Source: Methylobacterium frigidaeris
GTDB taxonomy: Bacteria > Pseudomonadota > Alphaproteobacteria > Rhizobiales > Beijerinckiaceae
Direction of reading: 5' to 3'
NCBI RefSeq assembly: GCF_022179185.1
Contig: NZ_BPQJ01000007.1
Span: 62,001 to 126,000 of the forward strand
DNA length: 64,000 nt
Both the position numbers and the translations under genes were made by a program. A model generated the notes under the pieces. That model was given only the letters and a program-made list of their open reading frames with translations, had not been told where the DNA came from and made no database searches. Positions 55,358 to 62,942 of the stretch are shown piece by piece; the stretch's first letter is position 1; each line of letters starts with the position of its first letter.

Positions 55358-56235
55358 GCCTTGGGCTCGGGCAGCGGCGCGGAGTCGGGCCGAGCTCGCG
55401 GCGCGTCGTTCATTCGGGCCTGCGGCGCGTCCTCGGAATAGATGTAGATGCCGAAGTTCCAGCGCGCCTCGCCACCTGCATCGGTCTCGCAGGCCGCGTG
55501 CGCCTCGCGGTTGGCCTGCTGCAACGCCTCCATGGCGATCTCCCGCGCCCGCCCCTCGAGCCGCCGCGCCAGGTCGGGCGACAGCCCGTCGTAATGCACG
55601 GCACGCTCGAAGAAGCGCGGCTTCTCCTCCAGGATGTTGGTGACTGCAGCGGCGATGTGGTCATGGAGGTTGCGGCCGAAATAGTAGAGCTGCTGGCCGC
55701 CGCCGCCGCTCGGCACGAAGGCGGCCTCGGCCAGCACGATGCGCTCCTGCGGGTCGAGCGTCACGAGCCCGCGGTCGAGCCATTCGTCGAGCACCGCCCG
55801 CGGGCGCAGGTCCCGGGTCACCGAGGCGACCAGGCTCTCGAAGGAAGGCCCGCTCTCGGCCACCCGCGGCAGGGCCCTCGGCCGGCCGTCGGCCTCCGTG
55901 AAGTCGGGCGCGGCGACCCAGCGCGCGATGATGCGGCTGGTGCGCGAGACCGCGGCCGGCACCGCGCTCACCGGCGCGCCGGCCCCGCGCAGGCGGCGAA
56001 CCTCCTTGCGGTGGATGCCGGTGAGCAGGCTCACCCGGCTGTCGGTCTGGTCCTTGCCGGGCAGGGCGAAGTCGTACTCGGCGACGTTCACGTACAGCTC
56101 GCGCAGGAGATCGATCAGCGCCGGGAAGGTGATCCCGCTGCGCACGAACAGCCGCACCAGCGGCCGCAGCAGCCGAGCGAGCGGGGCCTGCAGCGCACCG
56201 GCATCCGGCGACAATCTCGGGTTCGGCTCTGACAT
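55354..56235 (-). CDS. DUF6502-family protein, putative DNA-binding regulator
   Basis: 293 residues, soluble. The N-terminal ~85 residues are helical: LARLLRPLVRLFVRSGITFP, ALIDLLRELYVNVAEYDF, then DSRVSLLTGIHRKEVRRLRG. That last segment (67-84) has the spacing of a winged-helix recognition unit. The C-terminal part (FGRNLHDHIAAAVTNI, FFERAVHYDGLSPDLA) may be a dimerisation or ligand domain. The family name is a domain of unknown function; a regulator role is my inference, strengthened by the three identical-type operators just upstream. It starts at ATG 56235 and is coupled to the DUF5666 gene. Confidence 0.8.
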   Translation of the reverse strand: MSEPNPRLSPDAGALQAPLARLLRPLVRLFVRSGITFPALIDLLRELYVNVAEYDFALPGKDQTDSRVSLLTGIHRKEVRRLRGAGAPVSAVPAAVSRTSRIIARWVAAPDFTEADGRPRALPRVAESGPSFESLVASVTRDLRPRAVLDEWLDRGLVTLDPQERIVLAEAAFVPSGGGGQQLYYFGRNLHDHIAAAVTNILEEKPRFFERAVHYDGLSPDLARRLEGRAREIAMEALQQANREAHAACETDAGGEARWNFGIYIYSEDAPQARMNDAPRARPDSAPLPEPKA

Positions 56236-56259
56236 CGCGATCGTTGTAGCCCAGGCACT

Positions 56260-56276
56260 GTGGGACACAATCCCAC
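56260..56276. promoter_or_regulatory. Putative operator 1 (17-bp inverted repeat)
   Basis: GTGGGACACAATCCCAC, a 6-bp perfect inverted repeat around 5 nt, 24 bp upstream of the DUF6502 start codon. Confidence 0.7.
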
Positions 56277-56308
56277 GAAAGCGCGGCGCACCGTGTTTTC
56301 CGGTTGAC

Positions 56309-56325
56309 GTGGGAATTTTGCCCAC
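56309..56325. promoter_or_regulatory. Putative operator 2 (17-bp inverted repeat)
   Basis: GTGGGAATTTTGCCCAC, same outer half-sites and total length as operator 1, starting 49 bp further on. Confidence 0.7.
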
Positions 56326-56339
56326 TTAGACCAGAGGCC

Positions 56340-56356
56340 GTGGTCAGATTTCCCAC
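56340..56356. promoter_or_regulatory. Putative operator 3 (17-bp inverted repeat)
   Basis: GTGGTCAGATTTCCCAC, same length with one mismatched arm position, 31 bp after operator 2 and 26 bp before the first divergent small gene. Confidence 0.65.
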
Positions 56357-56382
56357 GCCGTCAGCAGCCGCAGGACAACCCG

Positions 56383-56586
56383 ATGGCCAGCCCCCTCCCC
56401 CTCGTCCGCCCTTCCGACGAGCCCCTCAGGCTTCAGGCCGCCCCGCGACAGCGTCTCCCGTCGCGGCTCCCCGCCGCGATGCTGGTGCGCGGCCTGGCTG
56501 TCATCGCGGGATTGGGGATGCCGGTGGCGGCGGCGAGGCTGGCCGACCTCGTCCATCCCGCACCCGCGGTCTCCCCGGCCCGCTGA
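56383..56586 (+). CDS. Small single-helix membrane protein (67 aa)
   Basis: A basic N-terminal third (PLRLQAAPRQRLPSRLP) precedes one hydrophobic helix (AMLVRGLAVIAGLGMPVAAA) and a short polar end. No family is recognised. The ATG at 56383 lies 26 bp after operator 3, and the next small membrane gene starts 17 bp after its stop, arguing for a real divergent transcription unit. Ribosome binding site is weak (AGGAC). Confidence 0.55.
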   Translation: MASPLPLVRPSDEPLRLQAAPRQRLPSRLPAAMLVRGLAVIAGLGMPVAAARLADLVHPAPAVSPAR

Positions 56587-56603
56587 CACAGGAGTTCGCC
56601 CCC

Positions 56604-56819
56604 ATGCTCGAAGCTCTGCGCAGCGACCGGTCCCACCCCGCGCCCCTCGGCCGGGCCTTCCCGGCCCCGGAGATCGAGGAGTTTCGCCCCGCTCTCCGCT
56701 CCCGGCGCGAGCCGGTCGATGGCGGCGAGACCCTGATCGTCGCCGCGCTCTGCGTCGTGATCGGCGGCGCGATCCTGCTGGTCGCCCTCCAGGCGGTCTG
56801 CATCGTCCAGAACCTCTGA
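56604..56819 (+). CDS. Small single-helix membrane protein (71 aa)
   Basis: A polar N-terminal region (about 42 residues, with PAPEIEEFRPALRSRREP) is followed by one strong membrane helix (TLIVAALCVVIGGAILLVALQAV) ending CIVQNL. GGAG precedes ATG 56604 by about 10 nt. No family is recognised. It sits between the other small membrane gene and the outer-membrane protein gene, in the same direction, downstream of the triple operator. Confidence 0.65.
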   Translation: MLEALRSDRSHPAPLGRAFPAPEIEEFRPALRSRREPVDGGETLIVAALCVVIGGAILLVALQAVCIVQNL

Positions 56820-56920
56820 CGCGGTTCGGATGCGCCGGCGCGACGCCGGCCGATACCTGACGGCCGGGACGGCTCGCCGCCCCGGCCCTTCCCCGAAGAC
56901 CCGCACACACGGCATCCCTG

Positions 56921-57688
56921 ATGACCAGATCGACCGAAGCGCTCGGCCTCGCCGCCGCGCTCGCCCTCACGGCTGCCCTCGCGGCCGCCTCGCCGGGTTC
57001 CGCCGCCGACCTGCCGCGCCGGGCCGCCCCGCCGCCGGCCTTCACCCCCGTTCCGGTCTTCACCTGGACCGGCTTCTACGCCGGCCTGAATGCCGGCGCC
57101 GGCTTCGGCGGTGCGGGCGGCACCTTCACGGACACCACCTACGGCACGGTGAGCCCGGGCAGCCGCGACGCCGCCTTCGTCGGCGGCGGCCAGATCGGCT
57201 ACAATTACCAGATCACGCCAGGCTCCGGCTTCGTGGTCGGCGCCGAGGCCGACATCCAGGGCACCACCTTCGGGCGGGCCCGGAGCGGGCTCGTCGGCAC
57301 CACAACCTTCTACGATATCGGCCCGAGCCTCGACTGGTTCGGCACCGTGCGCGGCCGGATCGGCTACGCCTTCGACCGCTTCCTGGTCTATGGCACCGGC
57401 GGCTTCGCCTATGGCAGCGGCAGCACGCCGTCGAACGCCTCGTATTACACCGGCACCCTGCCCGGCAGTTTCCGCACCGGTTGGACGGCCGGCGGCGGCG
57501 TCGAATACGCCATCACCGACCGCCTGAGCGCCAGGATAGAGGCGCTCTACGTCAGCCTCGAGCGCAACGGCGGCAGCGGCAGTCTCATCTACGACACCGC
57601 CACCGCCGCGTATTACGGCCTCGGCAAGCCCAAGTCGGAGTTCGGCGTGGTACGCGCCGGCCTGAACTACCGGTTCTCGACGGACTGA
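56921..57688 (+). CDS. Outer-membrane beta-barrel protein (Omp25/RopB-like)
   Basis: Signal peptide (ALGLAAALALTAALAAAS, cleaved near PGSAADLP), then the alphaproteobacterial OMP pattern FTWTGFYAGLNAGAGFGGA, GGGQIGYNYQ and VVGAEADIQG. RGRIGYAFDRFLVYGTGGFAYG, broken by short turns, follows, with an aromatic final strand GLNYRFSTD. Eight predicted beta strands fit the 255 residues. These are abundant structural porin-like proteins. It may be the third gene under the DUF6502-linked promoter, 101 bp after the small membrane gene. Confidence 0.9.
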   Translation: MTRSTEALGLAAALALTAALAAASPGSAADLPRRAAPPPAFTPVPVFTWTGFYAGLNAGAGFGGAGGTFTDTTYGTVSPGSRDAAFVGGGQIGYNYQITPGSGFVVGAEADIQGTTFGRARSGLVGTTTFYDIGPSLDWFGTVRGRIGYAFDRFLVYGTGGFAYGSGSTPSNASYYTGTLPGSFRTGWTAGGGVEYAITDRLSARIEALYVSLERNGGSGSLIYDTATAAYYGLGKPKSEFGVVRAGLNYRFSTD

Positions 57689-57719
57689 TTTTCCCCCAGC
57701 ATCAGGACGTTCGAGAGGG

Positions 57720-57743
57720 CCGGAGGCGGGCGACCGCCTCCGG
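57720..57743 (+). terminator. Hairpin after the outer-membrane protein gene
   Basis: A perfect 10-bp stem (CCGGAGGCGG, 57720-57729, and its complement 57734-57743) with a GCGA loop, 32 bp after the stop. No T-run follows. Confidence 0.55.
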
Positions 57744-57942
57744 TCCACCTGTTCCCGTGTCGCGCCCCGTCCCGAGGCGGATCACGGTCGGGCATGCGGG
57801 AGATCCCGAATGCCCGACCGACGTCGGTCCCGCAGGTTGCGGCAGGGAGGACGGGCGCCGCGGCAGTTCTCCGCTCTAGGAGCGCTCTCCGTGATGCGGT
57901 CGAGGCTGAACCGTGTCTCGGTGACGAAGAAGAGCTCGGCCT

Positions 57943-58389
57943 TCACGCCTTCGCGTCGATCAGCTGCGCGAGGCGGCGCAACGCCAGCCCATACCCTTGC
58001 GTGCCCAGGCCCGCGATCACCCCGTCGGCGCGCAGCGAGACGTAGGAGTGATGGCGAAAGGCCTCGCGCTTGTGGACGTTCGAGATGTGCACCTCGATCA
58101 CCGGCGCGTCGAAGGCGTTGAGCGCGTCGAGGATCGCCACCGAGGTGTGGGTGAAGGCCGCCGGGTTGATGACGATGCCGCCGGCGGTCTCGCGCGCCTC
58201 GTGGATCCAGTCGATGATCTCGTATTCGCGGTTCGACTGGTGGAAGCGGATCTCCAGGCCCAGCTCGCCGGCGAGCGTGCGGCAGGAGGCCTCGACATCG
58301 GCGAGCGTCTCGCTGCCATAGATGTGCGGCTGGCGCTTGCCGAGCAGGTTCAGGTTCGGGCCGTTCAGCACGTAGACGAGGCGGCTCAT
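57943..58389 (-). CDS. aroQ: 3-dehydroquinate dehydratase, type II
   Basis: Converts 3-dehydroquinate to 3-dehydroshikimate in the shikimate pathway; forms dodecamers. [19 protein letters not shown] carries Arg19 and the catalytic Tyr24. [10 protein letters not shown] has Asn75, and [17 protein letters not shown] has His101 and Arg112. At 148 residues it is full length. ATG at 58389 starts [12 protein letters not shown]. No accB/accC genes follow in this direction, unlike the usual Hyphomicrobiales arrangement. Confidence 0.96.
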   Translation of the reverse strand: MSRLVYVLNGPNLNLLGKRQPHIYGSETLADVEASCRTLAGELGLEIRFHQSNREYEIIDWIHEARETAGGIVINPAAFTHTSVAILDALNAFDAPVIEVHISNVHKREAFRHHSYVSLRADGVIAGLGTQGYGLALRRLAQLIDAKA

Positions 58390-58585
58390 GGGCGGGGCTC
58401 CTTGGTGCGGGGCGCGGAACCTGCGTTAGGCGCCGGTCCGCCAGCCTGCGTCAACCGTCCCGTCAGAGCCGGACGGCATCGCCACGATAGGCGAACGGCA
58501 TTGGCGGGCGGGGGCACGCCGCGGCGATGATCACGGACAGACAGCGGGACCTCCCGGCCCGCTTCCCGAACAGAGGATCTGTCCG

Positions 58586-58846
58586 ATGCGCAGCCTTCTC
58601 CTCGCCGGCGCCGTGCTCGCCGCCTTCTCGACCAGTTCCGCCGACGCCTGGACCCAGTCGCTCCTGCATCCCGAGGGCCAGGGGACGGCCGTCGTGACCA
58701 CGATGCCGACGCCCCCGCGCTACAGCGGCTATGATGATGCGGCCCGCCGCGCGGCGACGCGGCGGGTCCCACCCGCGCCGACCGGCGTGACCGCCCCGAC
58801 GCGGCCCTCGGACCCGCCGGCCTGGCCGTCCTGCCCGTGGTGCTGA
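58586..58846 (+). CDS. Small exported proline-rich protein (86 aa)
   Basis: A clear signal peptide (RSLLLAGAVLAAFSTSSADA) is followed by a short mature part with WTQSLLHPEGQGTAVVTTMP, several Pro/Arg runs and a terminal CPWC. The closing CxxC could bind metal or form a disulphide. No family is recognised. GAGGATC upstream of ATG 58586 serves as ribosome binding site. Confidence 0.65.
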   Translation: MRSLLLAGAVLAAFSTSSADAWTQSLLHPEGQGTAVVTTMPTPPRYSGYDDAARRAATRRVPPAPTGVTAPTRPSDPPAWPSCPWC

Positions 58847-58953
58847 GGGACGCGTCGCGGCGTCGTTCCCGGCTTCCTCCCGCGATGCTAGCCTCGTGAC
58901 CGTCCCCGACGCCCGGGGCATCCGGTTCGTGGCTCGCAGAGCGGAGAGCGCCG

Positions 58954-59886
58954 ATGGAGATGCATCAGGTCCGCTACTTCCTGGCCCTGTGCGAGGAGCA
59001 CAACTTCACCCGCGCGGCCCAGGCCTGCCACGTCACCCAGCCCTCCCTCACCCGGGCGATCCATTTCCTGGAGCAGGAACTGGGCGGAGCCCTGTTCCAT
59101 CGCGAGCGCACCGGCACGCAGCTCTCCGAGCTCGGCCGCACCGTGCGGCCCTACCTGGAGGAGGTCTACGCCAAGGCGCAAGCGGCGCAGGAAGAGGCCC
59201 GCGCCTTCGGCAGGCAGCGCCGCACCCGCCTGACCCTCGGGGTGATGTGCACGATCCAGCCCGACGCCCTCGTCGGGCTGATCGGCGGCCTGCGATCACG
59301 GCATCCGGATCTCGAACTCGACATCGTCGATGCCAGCGCGATCGCCCTCGAGGAGCGCCTGCTGTCGGGCGACCTCGAGGTGGCGCTCTACTGCCTGCCG
59401 GGCCGGGAGCCCGATCCGCGGCTCCACCACCTCGCCCTGTTCCGTGAGCCGATGGTGATCGCGGTGGCGGTCGGACACTCGCTCGCCGCCCTCGACGCGG
59501 TCCGCCCGCAGGACCTCAGCGGCCAGCACTACGTGCACCGCCTCAACTGCGAGTTCCGCGGCGTCGCCGGCCCGCTCTGGGAGGCGCAGGGCTGCACGGC
59601 GTGCGAGACGATCTACCGGAGCGAGCGCGACGACTGGATCCTGGCGATGATCGCGGCGGGGCTCGGCTTCGGCTTCATGCCGCGCTCCTGCGCCCATCAT
59701 CCCGGGGTGGTCACGCGCCCGCTGGTCGAGCCGGAATTCTGGCGCCAGGTCAACCTCGTCACCGTCCGCGGCCGGCCGCACGCCCCGGCAGTCGGCGCGC
59801 TCCTGCGCGAGGCGATGCGCGCGGAATGGTTCGGCGCCCCCGCCCTGGCGGCCGAGCGCGAGCGGACCCGCAGCGGCGAGGCCTGA
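58954..59886 (+). CDS. LysR-family transcriptional regulator
   Basis: Winged HTH in residues 1-62 (HQVRYFLALCEEHNFTRAA, CHVTQPSLTRAIHFLEQELG, LFHRERTGTQLSELG), then a periplasmic-binding-fold effector domain with LTLGVMCTIQPDAL and LLSGDLEVALYCLPG and the late AMIAAGLGFGFMP. The effector is unknown. It faces the sugar-transporter operon tail to tail, with 3 bp to the 56-residue gene. In Agrobacterium the LysR protein GbpR controls chvE, but identity with GbpR is not established here. Confidence 0.92.
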   Translation: MEMHQVRYFLALCEEHNFTRAAQACHVTQPSLTRAIHFLEQELGGALFHRERTGTQLSELGRTVRPYLEEVYAKAQAAQEEARAFGRQRRTRLTLGVMCTIQPDALVGLIGGLRSRHPDLELDIVDASAIALEERLLSGDLEVALYCLPGREPDPRLHHLALFREPMVIAVAVGHSLAALDAVRPQDLSGQHYVHRLNCEFRGVAGPLWEAQGCTACETIYRSERDDWILAMIAAGLGFGFMPRSCAHHPGVVTRPLVEPEFWRQVNLVTVRGRPHAPAVGALLREAMRAEWFGAPALAAERERTRSGEA

Positions 59887-59889
59887 GGG

Positions 59890-60060
59890 CTAGCCTTCGG
59901 CCTTGTCGCCCTGCCCCTTCTTGGCGCCGCCCGCCGGGTCGGTCGCGTCCTCGCCCCCGGGCTCCGGCGCATCGCGTCCCTGGGGAGTCAGGCGCGGCCG
60001 GCTGATCTCGTCCTCGTCCACGCCCGGCGGCTCGGTCTTGTTCGGGTTCTGGTTGGTCAT
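59890..60060 (-). CDS. Small acidic disordered protein (56 aa)
   Basis: Highly charged, without hydrophobic core (NQNPNKTEPPGVDEDEISRP; GGEDATDPAGGAKKGQGDKA), so probably intrinsically disordered. GGGGAGTATTTC precedes ATG 60060, a plausible ribosome binding site that overlaps a hairpin. The same frame runs on upstream antisense-free into the permease gene region but is not coding there. Function is unknown. Confidence 0.65.
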   Translation of the reverse strand: MTNQNPNKTEPPGVDEDEISRPRLTPQGRDAPEPGGEDATDPAGGAKKGQGDKAEG

Positions 60061-60068
60061 GAAATACT

Positions 60069-60093
60069 CCCCGGGAGACAAATCCTCCCGGGC
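60069..60093 (-). terminator. Hairpin between the permease gene and the small acidic gene
   Basis: An 8-bp stem (CCCGGGAG at 60070-60077, CTCCCGGG at 60085-60092) lies 50 bp past the permease stop on the minus strand. It overlaps the ribosome binding site of the small gene, so it may terminate the transporter operon or control translation of the small gene. Confidence 0.55.
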
Positions 60094-60143
60094 AACGCCT
60101 GGCGACTGGCCGGGTTCGCGCCGGGGATGCCCGGCCCGGTACC

Positions 60144-61349
60144 TCAGCGCTTGCGATAATACTGATCGATGCTCACGGCGCCCAGCAGCACGAGCCCCTT
60201 GATGACCTGCTGGTAGTCGATGCCGATGCCGAGGATCGACATGCCGTTGTTCATCACGCCCATGATCAGCGCGCCGACCACCGCGCCCGTGACCTTGCCG
60301 ACGCCGCCCGAGGCCGAGGCGCCGCCGATGAAGCAGGCGGCGATGACGTCGAGCTCGAAGCCTAAACCCGCCTTCGGGGTCGCGGTGTTGAGGCGGGCGG
60401 CGAAGATCAAGCCGGCGAGCGCGGCCAGCACGCCCATGTTGACGAAGGTGAGGAAGGTCAAGCGCTCGGTGTTGATGCCCGACAGCTTGGCCGCCTTCTC
60501 GTTGCCGCCGAGCGCGTAGATCCGCCGGCCGATCACCGTGCGGCTGGTGACGAAACGATAGAGCAGGATCAGCGCGAACATCACGATCAGCACGTTCGGC
60601 AGGCCGCGATAGGTGGCGAGCCAGGTGCTGAAGGCGACGATCACCGCGGCGACCAGCGCATTCTTGAGCGCGAAGGCCCCGATCGGCTCCGGGGTGAAGC
60701 CCTGGCGCTGCTGGCCGAGGCGCCGGCGCAGGTTCGAGCCGATGAGGATCAGCGCCAGCGCGACGCCGACGAGGACCGAGGTGATGCGCAGCGAGCCGCC
60801 GGTGACGATGTCCGGAATGAAGCCGGAGCTGAGCTTCTGGAAGTCGGAGGGGAACGGCCCGACCGACTGACCGGCGAGCAGCGCCAGGGTCAGGCCCTTG
60901 AACACCAGCATGCCGGCGAGCGTCACGATGAAGGACGGGATGCGCAGGTAGGCGACCCACCACCCCTGCGCCGCGCCGATGATGCCGCCGGCGACGAGGC
61001 AGAGCAGCGTCGCCGGGAGCGGGTGCAGGTCCATCTGCACCATCAGCACCGCGGCGAGCGCGCCGATGAAGCCCGCGGTCGAGCCGACCGACAGGTCGAT
61101 GTGACCGGCCACGATGACCAGCAGCATGCCCAAAGCCATCACCACGATGTAGCTGTTCTGCAGCACCAAGTTGGTGAGGTTGAGCGGGCGCAGGAGCGCC
61201 CCGTCGGTGAAGAACTGGAAGAAGATCACGATGCCGATGAGGCACAGGATCATGCCGTAGTCGCGCAGCGAGCCGGAGAAAGCCTTGCCGTTGAAGCCGG
61301 CGATCACCGGCGGGCGCGGGGCCTGGAGAGGGGTGGCGGTGTCGCTCAT
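60144..61349 (-). CDS. gguB: Multiple-sugar ABC transporter permease (GguB/MmsB type)
   Basis: An inner-membrane permease of 401 residues with about 10-12 helices. YGMILCLIGIVIFFQFF and NSYIVVMALGMLLVIVAGHI followed by DLSVGSTAGFIGA is the BPD_transp_2 (XylH/MmsB) signature. GRRIYALGGNEKAAKLSGI is the ATPase-coupling loop. VIAACFIGGASASGGVG lies near the end. Its start is 9 bp after the ATPase gene stop, same strand. Together with the ChvE-like receptor it imports galactose, glucose, xylose and similar sugars (substrate range inferred from the closest family). Confidence 0.92.
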   Translation of the reverse strand: MSDTATPLQAPRPPVIAGFNGKAFSGSLRDYGMILCLIGIVIFFQFFTDGALLRPLNLTNLVLQNSYIVVMALGMLLVIVAGHIDLSVGSTAGFIGALAAVLMVQMDLHPLPATLLCLVAGGIIGAAQGWWVAYLRIPSFIVTLAGMLVFKGLTLALLAGQSVGPFPSDFQKLSSGFIPDIVTGGSLRITSVLVGVALALILIGSNLRRRLGQQRQGFTPEPIGAFALKNALVAAVIVAFSTWLATYRGLPNVLIVMFALILLYRFVTSRTVIGRRIYALGGNEKAAKLSGINTERLTFLTFVNMGVLAALAGLIFAARLNTATPKAGLGFELDVIAACFIGGASASGGVGKVTGAVVGALIMGVMNNGMSILGIGIDYQQVIKGLVLLGAVSIDQYYRKR

Positions 61350-61358
61350 GGTGGGTCG

Positions 61359-62942
61359 CTAGCCTCCCGAGGTGACGATGGCCCGCATGATCGCCTCCTG
61401 GGAGGCGTCACCTGCGGAGAGTTCGCCGACGATGCGGCCACGGTTCATGACGAGGATACGGTCACACATCCCGAGGAGTTCGGGCATCTCCGAGGAGATG
61501 ATCAGCACGCCCTTCCCTTGGCCGGCGAGGTCGTTGATGATCGCGTAGATCTCGTACTTGGCGCCGACATCGATGCCGCGGGTCGGCTCGTCGAGGATCA
61601 GCACGTCCGGGTCGGTGAAGAGCCACTTGCTCAGGACGACCTTCTGCTGGTTGCCGCCCGACAGGTTCATCGTGGCCTGGTCGATGCCCGACGAGCGGAT
61701 GCGCAGGCGCTCGCGGTAGCGTTCGGCCACCACCCGCTCCCGATCCTCGTCGATCACGCCCCTCGCGGCGACGCCCGCGAGGTTCGCCAGCGACACGTTG
61801 GTGCGGATGTCCTCGTGCAGCACCAGGCCGTAGCCCTTGCGGTCCTCGGTCGCGTAGGCGAGGCCGGCGTGAATCGCCTTCTCGACGGTTCCGAGATCCG
61901 CCGGCTCGCCGCGGAGACGCGCCTCGCCGGCGACGCGCTGGCCGTAGGCGCCGCCGAACAGGCTCATGGCGAACTCGGTCCGCCCGGCCCCGAGCAGGCC
62001 CGCCATGCCGACGACCTCGCCGCGGCGAACGGTCAGGCTCACATCCTCGACCGCCAGGCGCTCGGGATGGAGCGGGTGGCGCACGCTCCAACCCTTGACC
62101 TCCAGCAGCGGCTCGCCGATGGAAACACCCTCCCGCGGCGGATAGCGGTGGGCGAGGTCGCGCCCGACCATGCCCTTGATGATCCGGTCCTCGTCGAGCG
62201 TCCCGTCGGGCCCCAGCATCGCCGCGCGGGGCAGCGTCTCGACGCTTGCGCCGTCGCGCAGGATCGTGACGCTGTCGGCGACCCGGGCGACCTCGTTGAG
62301 CTTGTGCGAGATCAGGATCGAGGTGATGCCCTGCTCGCGGAACGCCTCGAGCAGGGCGAGCAGCGCAGCGCTGTCGCTCTCGTTAAGCGAGGCGGTGGGC
62401 TCGTCGAGGATGAGGAGGCGCACCCGCTTCGACAGCGCCTTGGCGATCTCGACGAGCTGCTGCTTGCCGACGCCGAGATGGGTGACCAGGGTCTCGGGCG
62501 CCTCGTTCAGGCCGACCCGGGCGAGCAGGTCCCGGGTGCGTGCCATGGCGAGGGGCCAGTCGATCACGCCGAAGCGCGAGGCCGCCTCGTTGCCGAGGAA
62601 GATGTTTTCCGCGATCGACAGGAGCGGCACCAGGGCGAGTTCCTGGTGGATGATGATGATGCCGAGCGCCTCGCTGTCGGGGATGCCGGAGAAGCGACGC
62701 TCCTGCCCGTCGAACAGGATGCTGCCGTCGTAGGAGCCGGCGGGGTAGACCCCGCTCAGCACCTTCATCAGGGTCGACTTCCCGGCCCCGTTCTCGCCGC
62801 AGACGGCGTGGATCTCGCCGGCGCGGACGGCGAGGGTGACGTTGTCGAGCGCCTTCACGCCCGGGAACGTCTTGGTGATGCCGCGCATCTCCAGGATCGG
62901 AGCGGCATTCGGCATCACGCACGAGGCCGGGGACGCCGCCAT
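61359..62942 (-). CDS. gguA: Multiple-sugar ABC transporter ATPase (GguA/MmsA type)
   Basis: Two fused ABC domains (~528 residues). The first has Walker [13 protein letters not shown], the [12 protein letters not shown] loop and [16 protein letters not shown]. The second has the degenerate [30 protein letters not shown], signature [15 protein letters not shown] and [15 protein letters not shown]. This is the MglA/XylG layout. ATG at 62942 follows the chvE stop directly; a GTG at 62945 overlaps it as GTGA. Tight coupling with chvE and gguB indicates one operon. Confidence 0.94.
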   Translation of the reverse strand: MAASPASCVMPNAAPILEMRGITKTFPGVKALDNVTLAVRAGEIHAVCGENGAGKSTLMKVLSGVYPAGSYDGSILFDGQERRFSGIPDSEALGIIIIHQELALVPLLSIAENIFLGNEAASRFGVIDWPLAMARTRDLLARVGLNEAPETLVTHLGVGKQQLVEIAKALSKRVRLLILDEPTASLNESDSAALLALLEAFREQGITSILISHKLNEVARVADSVTILRDGASVETLPRAAMLGPDGTLDEDRIIKGMVGRDLAHRYPPREGVSIGEPLLEVKGWSVRHPLHPERLAVEDVSLTVRRGEVVGMAGLLGAGRTEFAMSLFGGAYGQRVAGEARLRGEPADLGTVEKAIHAGLAYATEDRKGYGLVLHEDIRTNVSLANLAGVAARGVIDEDRERVVAERYRERLRIRSSGIDQATMNLSGGNQQKVVLSKWLFTDPDVLILDEPTRGIDVGAKYEIYAIINDLAGQGKGVLIISSEMPELLGMCDRILVMNRGRIVGELSAGDASQEAIMRAIVTSGG

